Shown here one piece after another: positions 1-7,996 of a stretch of DNA of 44,779 bases. Source of the stretch: Planctomycetota bacterium (GTDB taxonomy: Bacteria; Planctomycetota; Phycisphaerae; WQYP01); assembly GCA_021800165.1 (NCBI GenBank), contig JAJYZF010000029.1, positions 1-44,779 on the forward strand. The letters run 5' to 3'. Each line of letters starts with the position of its first letter. Positions within the stretch are counted from its first letter, which is position 1. The notes below the pieces were generated by a model. That model did not search any database and had not been told where the DNA came from. It saw only the letters and a list, made by a program, of their open reading frames with translations. Position numbers and translations under genes: made by a program.

Positions 1-32
1 GCGGCGTCCAGCCGCACGATATACTTCTTCAT
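1..32 (-). CDS. IS630-like transposase, N-terminus only (runs off the window)
   Basis: The minus strand starts an ORF at 32 with a strong ribosome-binding site (AAGGAGGATCGGC) before ATG. The ten visible codons read MKKYIVRLDA. This start resembles the N-terminus of many IS630-family transposases, which open with a similar K-Y-I/V-V-R-L stretch before a helix-turn-helix. The rest lies outside the window, so the family call is an inference from ten residues and the ribosome-binding site. It lies downstream of the tip-less Rhs stub at 249-701, which would fit an insertion that removed the toxin tip and its immunity gene. Confidence 0.45.
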   Translation of the reverse strand, partial: MKKYIVRLDA

Positions 33-248
33 GCCGATCCTCCTTGATCGCGGGCAACATCGCCCAATGGTTAGATCGGCTAATTCGGAAGATCACCCAC
101 AGCTTTTGACGGAACGAGCCACTAGGCTCAGACAGAAACCGCCCATTAACAGCAATGCCATCCGACCGAATCGCCCAAAAACAGGCAACACCATTTGTGT
201 CTCCTTCGGCCGGCGCCCCTACCCGGCCCTAAGCATCTTCACCCGTCG

Positions 249-701
249 TCAAAACTCGTCGAACAGCAGGTCGTCGCCGCCTTCAATGGCCGGGCTGTTG
301 GAAACCCAAGGCGGCCCTAAGGGGATCATGGCTCGCCCGCTGCGGCCTAACCTCCCCACCGGATTGCTCATCACGAATTGATACGTGTTGGCACCGTTGA
401 TATAGAGCCTACTACTGGCACCGCTGGCTGGGCGACATTTTGCCGAGGCCGGCGGGCGAGGCTGCGCCGCAGCGCCGGGATATTCAATCTCACAGGCAGG
501 AATGGCTGTGCTACCTTGGGGGTAGAATCTCGAAAGATGGTCGCGGTGAAGAGATTTTACGGCGGTGGCATCCGGAACCGCCAATGTGCAAGGGGAGCCG
601 GGCAATCGCCGAGATCGGCGCGGCTCGGATTCCGAAATTCGTTCGGCAAGCATTACCATAGAAAGCCCATTATCGCGATTGCCTAAGCCGGGTTCAACCA
701 T
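249..701 (-). pseudogene. Orphan Rhs C-terminal stub (cassette A), tip lost
   Basis: The ORF encodes 150 residues. Around residues 103-118 it has the end of an Rhs core (NTYQFVMSNPVGRLG, normally followed by DPSG). Only about 30 residues follow, ending GGDDLLFDEF, so no full toxin domain is present. The first 80 residues (IPACEIEYPGAAAQ and upstream) are shared with the stub at 9547-9975, with scattered substitutions. The upstream YD repeats and core of a complete Rhs protein are absent. No convincing immunity gene follows; the 250 bp downstream lead into an IS630-like transposase. It is called a displaced, decayed tip from a polymorphic-toxin locus. Whether the shared leader is really translated is uncertain. 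Confidence 0.6.
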
Positions 702-853
702 TGCGGACTATTATGATACCGCATTCGCCGCGCGTCGGCCTGCTATTTCTTTTTCTCCGGTGCCGGAGCCAACGCATTCAACCTCGCCAATTCCTGCGTC
801 GCGTGCGGGTCGCCGGCGGCAGCGGCTTTTTCAAGCCAGGCCTTCGCCTTCGC
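687..853. repeat. 167-bp direct repeat, copy 1 (3' end of Sel1 gene plus downstream spacer)
   Basis: This segment matches 3214-3380 in the same orientation and at the same length, with about five mismatches seen by eye. It contains the last 36 codons of the Sel1-repeat gene, its stop codon, and the spacer up to the start of stub A. The two copies bracket the RDD and Sel1 genes, as expected from a tandem duplication followed by partial loss. Confidence 0.9.
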
Positions 854-2026
854 CACATTTTTCGGGACGCCCAGGCCCCGCAGGTAGAGCAGCCCAATCC
901 GCCGCATTGGACCAGCTTCCCCGCCAACCGCAGCTCGCCGATACCAACCAGCCGCCTTGCGGTAATTCCGCGTAACACCGTAGCCCTTCTCGTAGAGCCA
1001 GCCGACGCCGCCCATCGAATAATAATCGCCTGCCGCCGCCGCTCGCCGCCACCAATACATCGCTTGCCTGTAATTCTTTCGGGTGCCCAGCCTCCGGGTG
1101 TCCAGCCAGCCCAAGCTTCGCATGGCTCGAACATTGCCGTCGGCAGCGGCCCTTTGCCACCACTTCGCCGCAGCCTTGTAATCCCGCGGAACGCCAGCGC
1201 CCTCGGCGTACAGTACGCCAACCCCGTAGAGTGCCTCGCCGGGCGTCGCCGACCCGGCCAGAAACCGCGACATCGCAATCTGATACCATTTTGCCGCTCG
1301 CCGGGCGCTTCTTGGAAGGCCCAAACCTCGATGGTACATGTACCCAAGGTTGAGCGCTGCTGGTGCGTCCCCAAGCCTGGCTGCGGAACGGTACCATCCG
1401 GCGGCCTTACCGTAGTCGCGCGGTACGCCACGACCGCGCTCATAGAGGGTGCCAAGATTGTCCTCCCCAGGCGGGTATCCATCTTCGGCGGCCTTCTTTA
1501 TCCATTCGGCCGCTCGGCCGAGATCCCTCGGCACCCCTTGCCCACGGAGGTAGCAGAGTCCAAGGTTATCCAGCGCCGCGCCGTTCCCTTGGACGGCAGC
1601 GCGACGGAACCATTTGGCCGCCCGCACATAGCTCCGACGCACCCCTGCACCGCGGCGATAAAGGATGGCAAGGTTATTCTGGGCTGGCGCGTAACCCTGC
1701 ATAGCGCTCCGTCGAAACCAATAGGCTGCCCGTGCGTAGTCAACCCTCACGCCCGAACCATGCTCGTACCGTAGGGCGAGCCGGAACTGCTCGGCCGCGC
1801 TGCCGCAGGCCGCCAGCGGTCCTGGCCGTCCCGGCTGCGGCCCAGATTGGCTTTGTGCCGGAGCGGAGTTCTCTGGCCCACCCAACGCACCCGGACAAGA
1901 TGACAGCACCGAGAGAGCGGCACACAACAGGCAACAAGCCCATGTCCGCCCCGGGAGGCACCAGTTGTGGCGAAGACGGCTCTCTTGGAAATCCTCCAAA
2001 ATGCTGCAGGTTCGCTTGATATGCAT
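743..2026 (-). CDS. Sel1-repeat lipoprotein
   Basis: Starting at ATG 2026 (GAGGA nine bases upstream) the product has 427 residues. The open frame extends further upstream but would overlap the preceding gene. Residues about 27-45 form a hydrophobic leader ending in a lipobox-like LSSC, so it is probably a lipoprotein. The rest consists of roughly nine Sel1-like repeats (TPR relatives, about 36 residues each) with the recurrent pattern A-x-x-x-L-G-x-L-Y-x-x-G-x-G-V-x-x-[DN]-Y-x-x-A-x-x-W. It ends in APEKKK. Sel1 repeats mediate protein-protein contacts. It lies 34 bp downstream of the RDD membrane gene and is probably co-transcribed with it. Its 3' end is duplicated at 3270-3380. A role as immunity or accessory protein in the Rhs array is possible but not shown. 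Confidence 0.8.
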   Translation of the reverse strand: MHIKRTCSILEDFQESRLRHNWCLPGRTWACCLLCAALSVLSSCPGALGGPENSAPAQSQSGPQPGRPGPLAACGSAAEQFRLALRYEHGSGVRVDYARAAYWFRRSAMQGYAPAQNNLAILYRRGAGVRRSYVRAAKWFRRAAVQGNGAALDNLGLCYLRGQGVPRDLGRAAEWIKKAAEDGYPPGEDNLGTLYERGRGVPRDYGKAAGWYRSAARLGDAPAALNLGYMYHRGLGLPRSARRAAKWYQIAMSRFLAGSATPGEALYGVGVLYAEGAGVPRDYKAAAKWWQRAAADGNVRAMRSLGWLDTRRLGTRKNYRQAMYWWRRAAAAGDYYSMGGVGWLYEKGYGVTRNYRKAAGWYRRAAVGGEAGPMRRIGLLYLRGLGVPKNVAKAKAWLEKAAAAGDPHATQELARLNALAPAPEKKK

Positions 2027-2060
2027 GGCCGAAATCCTCAGGGGCTTTGTTGGCCGAACA

Positions 2061-3083
2061 TCACCCCAGGTCCCGCCGGGCCAGGGTTGACAGCCGGGCC
2101 ACGGCATACACCCCCAGGATGATGCCGCAGGCAAGATACGCCGCCCGCAGCAGCCATATCCAACGCAATATTGAGCTGAGTTCCATCCCGTCGGCCGCCC
2201 GTCCGCGGGGCACAAGCCACGCCAAAACCATCAGGGTACAGACTGGGCCGGGGTAGGCAACCATCCGAAGCCCAGCCAGGAGGGGAGAGCGGGTGCCGCC
2301 CCCCGCCGGGCCGGGCCTTAGCCCGAACAACAACCTGCCAAGCGTGCTAATGCGGCAGGCTGGAAAAATCCCGAAATAGACGAGCACCAGCGCCGCTGAC
2401 ACCAGCCAGGCCCACGGCCAGCGAAAAAGGGAGACTCCCCTTGAGAAAAATGGCGAGGGCTGCGCCCCGAAGGCTCCGGCCGCGCCAATCGCAACGAGCG
2501 TGAGCCACCAGTCGACTGCAACCGCACCACTGCTACGTAGCAGCAGCGGCGCGGTTGCGGCGGGCGTATGCACCACGCGCGTGGCTCCAGCGTAGTCGTG
2601 CAATGACGCGCCTCCCGACCCCGCGAGGCCGGCGACGATCAGGTCCACTGCCAGTACGACCGCAGCACCGATAGCCGCCGCCGCTGCTACCGCCGTACCG
2701 GGTCGCCCGAAGGCGTAGGCCGATGCACCGATTGCGGCCGCGACGACGACGGGGCCGGGGAAAACCAGCACCCGCAGAGCCGCTCGCGGCCAGCCGACGG
2801 CCTCGACGCGCAGGCCGAGAAGCGCGCCTCCGAAGGTACAGCCCCAACACGTAGGTAAGGCACCGAAGTACACCAACAAGGCCACGGCGGCGAGTCCGGG
2901 GCCCACCAGCATCGTCAGATGATTGAGTTCGCTCATTTTGGCAGCCCCGCTCAGCACGTCGTAGGTCGAACCCAAGCCAGCGAGCCATCGCACCGTATCC
3001 CAAAGAATCCCCCACCCCAATGCCGCCGTACCGAATAAAAGGATATCAATGCCCGCGGCACCTGCGCGGCGTAGTCGCAGCAT
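2061..3083 (-). CDS. Membrane protein with two RDD-like domains
   Basis: From ATG 3083 the product has 340 residues; the frame is open to 3251, and a GTG at 3115 is another possible start. Two halves each show an RDD-like layout. The first has RRAGAAGIDILLFG near the N-terminus, then YFGALPTCWG, GGALLGLRV and a following arginine-rich turn. The second has AVDWWLTLVAIGAAG, YFGIFPACRISTLGRLLFGL and later transmembrane segments. Between the halves is LHDYAGATRVV, which resembles the usual RDD motif HDRLAGTRVV. About eight hydrophobic segments place it in the inner membrane. RDD proteins are often transporter-like, but no substrate can be inferred. It precedes the Sel1 lipoprotein gene by 34 bp. 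Confidence 0.7.
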   Translation of the reverse strand: MLRLRRAGAAGIDILLFGTAALGWGILWDTVRWLAGLGSTYDVLSGAAKMSELNHLTMLVGPGLAAVALLVYFGALPTCWGCTFGGALLGLRVEAVGWPRAALRVLVFPGPVVVAAAIGASAYAFGRPGTAVAAAAAIGAAVVLAVDLIVAGLAGSGGASLHDYAGATRVVHTPAATAPLLLRSSGAVAVDWWLTLVAIGAAGAFGAQPSPFFSRGVSLFRWPWAWLVSAALVLVYFGIFPACRISTLGRLLFGLRPGPAGGGTRSPLLAGLRMVAYPGPVCTLMVLAWLVPRGRAADGMELSSILRWIWLLRAAYLACGIILGVYAVARLSTLARRDLG

Positions 3084-3213
3084 GTCGCCCGTCGCACGTG
3101 TTAGCCTGTTTTCCACAATTTCACCCTGGTCCGACCATGCCACACCGCTGGACTGCCGAGCTACCGAGGCCCTTATCCCGAAGGCACTGGCTATCCCATC
3201 GCCGACACCCGGT

Positions 3214-3380
3214 GCCGGGTTCAACCATTGCGGACTATTATGATACCGCACCCGCCGCGCGTCGGCCTGCTATTTCTTTTTCTCCGGTGCCGGAGCCAAA
3301 GCATTCAACCTCGCCAATTCCTGCCTCGCGTGCGGGTCGCCGGCGGCAGCGGCTTTCTCAAGCCAGGCCTTCGCCTTCGC
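3214..3380. repeat. 167-bp direct repeat, copy 2 (Sel1 3' remnant)
   Basis: This is the partner of 687-853. It carries the C-terminal 36 codons of a Sel1-repeat gene on the minus strand (reading ...LEKAAAAGDPHARQELA...APEKKK, stop at 3270-3272) with no N-terminal part. Upstream, at 3381-3480, no gene is seen. The remnant suggests an earlier tandem copy of the RDD-Sel1 unit that was deleted. Confidence 0.9.
3270..3380 (-). pseudogene. Sel1-repeat gene, 3' fragment
   Basis: Thirty-six codons nearly identical to the end of the Sel1 lipoprotein at 743-2026, including the terminal KKK and stop. There is no start codon or ribosome-binding site, and the match ends abruptly at 3380, where the sequence diverges. 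It is a truncated duplicate. Confidence 0.85.
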
Positions 3381-3480
3381 TTTTTCATGCACTCTCGCTG
3401 GGCATGCCTCTCAATGCCTGTGCGCGAGGGCTAAGCTGTTACATTCTGGCTCCCCGTGGGCTTCGTCCCCGTTTCACCCC

Positions 3481-4095
3481 TCATTTTCCGGGCCACCCCG
3501 ATCGCCCAGGCTGGGATCGCCAACGCCCCGACCCCTGGACGTAGCGGTAGCGGAGGCCCTTGTAAACCAAGAAAGGCGGCTGCACCGCAGCGCCCTCCAC
3601 CCAACGGCCTCGCAGCCACCATCGCTTGCGCGACACCGCGCCCCGGGACCTCCGCTCCGCCTCGAATCTGGGCCTGCCGCAAACGCCAATGTCCCCCCAT
3701 TGGTATAGGCGGTTCCGACGCGGCCCGGCCATCTGCGTCCATCGGGTGGTCACCGAGAGTGATGGAACGCCGAACACGTCAGACCGCCGAAACCGGAACA
3801 GAAATGCGTGCATACCAAGGTTTTTATTCTCGCCAGAAAGGTCCCCGGTAACCTCGAGCGACCCGTTCTTCCCGACGATGATGGCAACGCGCCCGCCGGA
3901 AAAAACACCGTAATAGCTCCCGGGCCGAAGCCTGCCGTGGAACGGCGCGGACCCGGGAAGACCCGCCGTTGGGTTCCTTTCCATATTGAGATGGAGGCGC
4001 TCAGCACGCCGCCCTGCCTCCCCACCGATCACCAGGGCGGCGACGACGACCGCGACCGCGACAAAAGCCGAAAGCATGACCCAGAGGAATTTCAT
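3481..4095 (-). CDS. Single-span membrane protein, candidate immunity protein of cassette B
   Basis: The gene follows the Rhs tip at 4148-4669 on the same strand. ATG 4095 gives a typical membrane start (MKFLWVMLSAFVAVAVVVA) and a product of 204 residues; ATG 4113 or the overlapping ATG 4167 are alternatives. One transmembrane helix near the N-terminus is followed by a basic, polar domain of about 170 residues that I do not recognise. Immunity proteins for Rhs tips are normally encoded directly downstream of the toxin, and membrane anchoring is common when the toxin acts in the periplasm or membrane. The immunity role is inferred from position only. Confidence 0.5.
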   Translation of the reverse strand: MKFLWVMLSAFVAVAVVVAALVIGGEAGRRAERLHLNMERNPTAGLPGSAPFHGRLRPGSYYGVFSGGRVAIIVGKNGSLEVTGDLSGENKNLGMHAFLFRFRRSDVFGVPSLSVTTRWTQMAGPRRNRLYQWGDIGVCGRPRFEAERRSRGAVSRKRWWLRGRWVEGAAVQPPFLVYKGLRYRYVQGSGRWRSQPGRSGWPGK

Positions 4096-4147
4096 TCTCA
4101 ACAGCCTATACATAACCGCAACAAAACCGCCCCGCCACCGCCCGCGG

Positions 4148-4669
4148 CTAAAGACGGTTGAACACATGCATCCAGAATACGTCCCAGAAAGGATAGACCG
4201 TATTTAACCAACGCTGGAGGGCATCGTGCTCCGCGGTCGTGAGGGGCTGGCCCTGTGCCATGTTCATGAGGCCGTGGTAGTACGGGTCGTTCTTGGTACC
4301 CTTCGCAGGGCAGCGATCCATGTCGTGGATCGCTGGATTCTGCGCCGTCTTGTAAATCCAAGGCCTGTGGGTTCGGGAAATTATTCCTGCGGCGTCGACC
4401 CACTCGCCGCCACCCGGCACCTCGTGGTAGGTGGCGGTCATCCACGTCAGCACGTCTTTGCCCGTCACATGGCCCGAGGGGTCCACCCTTCCCACCGGGT
4501 TGATCATCACAAACTGATACGTGTTGGTGCCGTTGATGTTGAGCTTACCACTGGCACCGCAGGCTGGGCGAAATCCCGTCGGGACCGACGGGCGAGGCTG
4601 CAGCGTCGGGATAGTTGGTGGGCCGGCGTCCACAGGTGTTTCGTTTGTCGCGACCATCTTTTTACTCAC
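4148..4669 (-). CDS. Orphan Rhs C-terminal tip (cassette B)
   Basis: The product has 173 residues. Residues about 45-67 carry the Rhs-core end (INGTNTYQFVMINPVGRVDPSG), the best match to the consensus in this array. The following 107 residues form the tip: GHVTGKDVLTWMTATYHEVP, then HDMDRCPAKGTKNDPYYHGLMN, ending FWMHVFNRL. I do not recognise the tip domain. Conserved-looking H, D and C residues (HDMDRC, YYHG) could be catalytic. The N-terminus is shorter and differs from the other cassettes but rejoins them at QPRPSVPTGFRPA. The candidate immunity gene follows after about 50 bp. No full-length Rhs core is attached. Confidence 0.65.
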   Translation of the reverse strand: MSKKMVATNETPVDAGPPTIPTLQPRPSVPTGFRPACGASGKLNINGTNTYQFVMINPVGRVDPSGHVTGKDVLTWMTATYHEVPGGGEWVDAAGIISRTHRPWIYKTAQNPAIHDMDRCPAKGTKNDPYYHGLMNMAQGQPLTTAEHDALQRWLNTVYPFWDVFWMHVFNRL

Positions 4670-4809
4670 TCTAATTGAATGCAGCGTTGCACTGTTAATT
4701 ATTTGCCGCTACGGCCACAACGCTTGTCCAAGCGTCAGAATGCCACCCATTTTACCGCCGGTCCTTGGGCAAGCCAGTGGCCCACTAAATCCGCCATTAT
4801 TTCCATTAA
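4670..4809. other. Spacer between cassettes B and C
   Basis: A 140-bp AT-richer stretch between the start of tip B and the end of the cassette C membrane gene. I see no gene, terminator or copy of the dispersed repeat here. Confidence 0.5.
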
Positions 4810-5331
4810 CTACTCATGTCGCTGTTTCACTTCTCCGTCCAGCCAGTTCGCAGCGGCTAACAAGGATACTGCACTATTCCATGCGAGCGCGGCGGCAAAT
4901 ACAGAGAAAAGCGCCGCGAGTTTCGTGACGTTAAAGCTGTCGCGGCTGTGCCACGTTTCCAGCCAGACAAGTGCGGCATACAGCAACATTGCGACAAGCA
5001 CCAGTTTCGCTACCCGCCTTATCCACAACGGGCATGGCTCGACAACGCGATCCCAACGCGGCGCTTTACCAGTACTGGCTCTCCCATACCGTAGCAGGGC
5101 ACGGGCCTTGGCTACCCCCGTGGCGTAGGTGCCCGCAGCGGCGCAGAGCAGTGACCCGGGAAAAATACCGTAGCCCATGATGATCGCATAATAGGTGTGC
5201 GTTACCGATGTGAGTGCCAGAACAACGGCGAGCATTCCTGCAGCACTCCCGAGAACAATTGCCGCAACGGAAGCGCCCCTCAACGCCTGCGACCTAATGG
5301 TTGGTTGAACGCGACTATTGCCCACGAGCAC
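4810..5331 (-). CDS. Multi-span membrane protein, candidate immunity protein of cassette C
   Basis: The product has 173 residues from GTG 5331; a second GTG at 5325 has a better-spaced GAAGGGG ribosome-binding site. Four hydrophobic segments are visible: about residues 20-42, 48-70, 105-125 and 138-160. A basic loop with RRVAKLVL lies before the third. No domain family is recognised. It begins 12 bp after the stop of the Rhs tip at 5344-5946, the classic spacing of a toxin-immunity pair. The immunity role is inferred from location. Confidence 0.55.
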   Translation of the reverse strand: MLVGNSRVQPTIRSQALRGASVAAIVLGSAAGMLAVVLALTSVTHTYYAIIMGYGIFPGSLLCAAAGTYATGVAKARALLRYGRASTGKAPRWDRVVEPCPLWIRRVAKLVLVAMLLYAALVWLETWHSRDSFNVTKLAALFSVFAAALAWNSAVSLLAAANWLDGEVKQRHE

Positions 5332-5343
5332 CCCTTCAAGTCT

Positions 5344-5946
5344 CTAAACGGTACCGCCCTTACAATTGCATTGGCATTTAGAAAGTGCCGCCTTGAATGC
5401 GGCGTTATTTATTTGTAATTGCCTGGCCAGCAGGCCGAACTCTTGGCCGCTGCCAGCCTGGGAATTGGCGGGGAGCGACTGGGCCGCAGTTTCTGCCGCC
5501 GCCGCCGCTCCCGCAGCGATGAGATTTGTCAACCCCAAACGAGCAAGACTCTGCCCAAGCCTCGCAAAAGCCATCTGTTCGTTGGCATTTGCAAACTGCG
5601 CCAATCCCGCCAGATAGTTCTGGAATGCCGCCCGATTGGCGTTTGCCAGTTGTTGCAGCGCCTTCGCCACGCAGTTTCCACAAAGCCCGCTCGCATCCAC
5701 CGCATCTACCGGATTGCCCATCACGAATTGATACGTGTTGGCACCGTTGATGTCGAGCGCGTTGGGTGACAAGCCGAAGCCGCTGGTTGCGTCGGCCTCG
5801 CGAAATCCCGCCGAGGCCGGCGGGCGAGGCTGCGCCGCAGCACCGGGATGGTTAATCTCACAGGCAGGAATGCCCGGCGCTGCCACGCACCCGTTTTTAG
5901 CGACGCGCCCCGCTCGGCTCCTGAATTCTTCAACAACCATTACCAT
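5344..5946 (-). CDS. Orphan Rhs C-terminal tip (cassette C)
   Basis: The product has 200 residues. The N-terminal 65 (EEFRSRAGR, IPACEINHPGAAAQPRPPAS) are shared with cassette E. The Rhs-core end is at about residues 78-99 (INGANTYQFVMGNPVDAVDASG). The tip of about 100 residues begins LCGNCVAKALQQLANANRAA, continues with a long alanine-rich helical stretch (LIAAGAAAAAETAAQSL) and ends with a cysteine pair motif, SKCQCNCKGGTV. The hydrophobic alanine-rich region could be membrane-active, which would suit the multi-span membrane immunity candidate that follows. No known toxin family is recognised. Confidence 0.6.
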   Translation of the reverse strand: MVMVVEEFRSRAGRVAKNGCVAAPGIPACEINHPGAAAQPRPPASAGFREADATSGFGLSPNALDINGANTYQFVMGNPVDAVDASGLCGNCVAKALQQLANANRAAFQNYLAGLAQFANANEQMAFARLGQSLARLGLTNLIAAGAAAAAETAAQSLPANSQAGSGQEFGLLARQLQINNAAFKAALSKCQCNCKGGTV

Positions 5947-5983
5947 ACGCCACCAACCTTGAAGCCCCAGATTACAGTGGGCC

Positions 5984-6064
5984 TATTATACAAAAACTTT
6001 GTTCCATGGGGCAATGTTGGTGAAAAGAAACAAAACAAAAAAACCTAGCTGCCTCCCCGTTTAA
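5984..6064. repeat. Dispersed repeat R1 at the cassette C/D joint
   Basis: About 80 bp beginning ttatacaaaaactttgttcc and ending near agctgcctccccgttta. It matches 7029-7110, with small differences, and part of it matches 8835-8881. It lies between the end of the DUF4279 gene and the start of tip C. Strings of this type (gggacgcagctag on the other strand) are familiar to me as dispersed repeats near REP-associated transposases, but no transposase is present here. Confidence 0.75.
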
Positions 6065-6076
6065 CCTATATAAAAA

Positions 6077-6496
6077 TTATCCACCATCACTGCGAGTAAA
6101 AACGTAATAGTCGACATCTAACGATGCGCCAATATCTACGAGCCAGCGTAACTCTGGTGGACCGAGAAATAATTCTGCCCTGTGCCCATAGTCGCAGACG
6201 CCACTGCGTAGGCAGACCTCAGCGTCTTTTGGTAGGTATGCAAAGTTTGCGACGCACTTGTCGACCTTCGCGATCAATGATCTCACGTGAGAGGCCAGCG
6301 ACGGCTCCGCAGGATGCACATCGGATGCGAGACACCAATTGTTTACACCTGCAGGCGGACGCCCGGGTGCGCTCGGAACACCCTTTATTGCGGTTGAATC
6401 AGGTACCAGCTTAAGAATTTCACTAATTTCCGCAGGATCACAGGAAAAACGCCAGACTATCAACCTGACTGCCAGCTGAGTCCGTTTTTTATTCAT
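6077..6496 (-). CDS. DUF4279-family protein, candidate immunity protein of cassette D
   Basis: From ATG 6496 (AAGG about ten bases upstream) the product has 139 residues; GTG 6505 is an alternative. The pattern fits DUF4279: an N-terminal strand (AVRLIVWRFSCDPAEISEIL), a middle W-C-L-A-S motif (NNWCLAS), a helix (ASHVRSLIAKVDKCV), and a C-terminal 'ElFLGPPELRWLVDIGASLDVDYYVF' type ending (D-x-D-Y-Y). DUF4279 proteins are recurrent immunity proteins in polymorphic-toxin loci. It starts 34 bp after the stop of the cassette D toxin, which supports that role. Confidence 0.7.
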   Translation of the reverse strand: MNKKRTQLAVRLIVWRFSCDPAEISEILKLVPDSTAIKGVPSAPGRPPAGVNNWCLASDVHPAEPSLASHVRSLIAKVDKCVANFAYLPKDAEVCLRSGVCDYGHRAELFLGPPELRWLVDIGASLDVDYYVFTRSDGG

Positions 6497-6530
6497 ACTC
6501 GACACCTTGCATTCACTGTCAGGTTCCTCA

Positions 6531-7029
6531 TCACGGAACCCTTATTCCTATTGGTTGTGGCGGCCCACTGCCTGAAACCGGAACGGTATACAGGTTGCCT
6601 TGCGGGTCACTCGCGATGTCTTGGCCAGCGCCAATACCAAAATCGTCTTTAAAGGCGTGGGCATCATCGTAGCCGAGTTGCTGAACGACCTGGTTCAATC
6701 TGCCTTTACTCAATCTCTTGATGTTACCTCTATTCGGCCCCTCATCTCCCGGCGCCGCCACGGCCTTGCCGCCTGGCGGTTTGCTGCCGGATCCGCCGGT
6801 ACTGGTCGGCGGGCACGAACTCCCGCGAGCGCCGCCAGGCGCTCGCGGCTGGCCCTGCGGTCCCACCTTAGAACCGGGCTGCGCGGCCGTTCCCCATTAT
6901 CCAAGGATCCCGGTTTGCCAGCGGGATCATGTCGCCCGCCCCACCCGCCGGCGGGGGATCAAAAGGCGGTGCCAGGGCGGCCAACCACGGCATAAAGTCT
7001 ACCAGCGGCGAGAGAAGCTCGCCATCCTC
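6531..7029 (-). pseudogene. Orphan Rhs tip with type-33-like toxin domain, frameshifted (cassette D)
   Basis: Two overlapping frames make up this gene. The upstream frame, open from 7029 (ATG 6993), reads PLVDFMPWLAALAPPFDPPP and ends at a TAA at 6868-6870. The downstream frame is open from 6896 and reads GPQGQPRAPGGARG, then a Pro/Gly-rich linker and IKRLSKGRLNQVVQQLG...DPQGNLYTVPV to 6531. A single one-base shift within 6868-6896 would join them. The end (LSKG-x(2)-L, a central K/D region, D-x-x-G-N-L-Y) resembles the polymorphic toxin type 33 domain; this is recalled by pattern. The Rhs-core end is missing because repeat R2 abuts the fragment. The DUF4279 candidate immunity gene follows. 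Confidence 0.5.
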
Positions 7030-7110
7030 TTATACAAAAACTTTGTTCCATGAGGCAATGGCCATGGAAAGAGACAAAACAAGAAAACACTAGCTGCGTC
7101 CCCGTTTGAC
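7029..7110. repeat. Dispersed repeat R2 at the cassette D/E joint
   Basis: This copy matches R1 (5984-6064) over tatacaaaaactttgttcca, the gggacaaaac-type middle and the agctgcgtccccgttt end. It has an extra short tail repeating tccccgtttcac. It lies between the stop of the cassette E membrane gene and the truncated cassette D tip. Confidence 0.75.
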
Positions 7111-7138
7111 CCGTCCCCGTTTCACTCCCGCGCACGTC

Positions 7139-7981
7139 TTAAATCCCCATCGGGGCCCACTTCATGCTTGTCCAGTAAATACCCAAATGAAATAACACAC
7201 CCAAGCCGACCCAAAAACCGAACACTGCCGCTACAAGCAGCAACCCACGTTGAATCACTGTTAAATTTGGGCGAATTGACAGCATGATAAGCGGTGTCGC
7301 ACACCCGAGTGCGGCACCAGTCAGCCAGAGAACCAGCAGCAAAATTGGGGCATTGTCGAGGAATACTCCTGAAAATGATATGGATCCAGCAAGCCATGTC
7401 GCGAGCATCAATGCAGTGTAAATGCAGAAAAATATTATCCTCATACCAATCTTGTGGATGCCGAGTGCATCCGATCCTGCCCGCCCACAGATATGGCCGG
7501 CCACCACAGGTATGATGCATCCGGGCACGGCCAATACAGCGGCTTCAACGAGAGTCACTCCGATCCCGCCGCCTATTTGCCACAATAGCGTGGCCGAAAC
7601 ACCCATGGCATTCACACCAATCCCAAAATCATTGCCCTGCAAGCAACAAAATATCCATATTACCCAGAGCCACAACCACAAGGCCGCGACGATGGCAAGG
7701 CCGGCACGAGCGATGGTTTGAGTCCATAGGCATGGTCGGTGCCTAATCCAAGTGTTATCAGTGTAAGCCAGCCATGCCGCCAACACGGCGAATAGCGGCT
7801 GACCGATAACCGGCAAGGAAACGTATAGAGACCCACCATCATTCGTAGGAGCGGAGGTATTCTCCCTCCAGAACATGAAAAAAACTATAGTGAGCACCAA
7901 TTGCAAGGCTACCGCCCAAGCCACGTTCACCGCGACATCCTTCGTAAAGGCTCGCCACCTTATAAGCGCTCCTGAATACAA
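7139..7981 (-). CDS. Polytopic membrane protein, candidate immunity protein of cassette E
   Basis: The product has 280 residues from a TTG start at 7981, chosen because AGGAG lies five bases upstream; an ATG in another frame stops quickly. About seven hydrophobic segments are visible, for example AWAVALQLVLTIVFFMFW, AGLAIVAALWLWLWVIWIF and GLLLVAAVFGFWVGLGVLF. No family is recognised. It begins 15 bp after the final stop of the papain-like Rhs tip. A membrane immunity protein would be unusual for a cytosolic protease-fold toxin, so it may instead be a cargo membrane protein. The immunity role is a positional inference. Confidence 0.55.
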   Translation of the reverse strand: MYSGALIRWRAFTKDVAVNVAWAVALQLVLTIVFFMFWRENTSAPTNDGGSLYVSLPVIGQPLFAVLAAWLAYTDNTWIRHRPCLWTQTIARAGLAIVAALWLWLWVIWIFCCLQGNDFGIGVNAMGVSATLLWQIGGGIGVTLVEAAVLAVPGCIIPVVAGHICGRAGSDALGIHKIGMRIIFFCIYTALMLATWLAGSISFSGVFLDNAPILLLVLWLTGAALGCATPLIMLSIRPNLTVIQRGLLLVAAVFGFWVGLGVLFHLGIYWTSMKWAPMGI

Positions 7982-7996
7982 AGCATCTCCTGAAGA

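Noticed and set aside
93..194. 33-residue minus-strand ORF after stub A (MVLPVFGRFGRMALLLMGG...)
   Set aside because: It has a GGAGA-like site and a hydrophobic stretch, but the length is tiny, it shows no family, and it lies between a decayed stub and a transposase. Not enough support for a gene.
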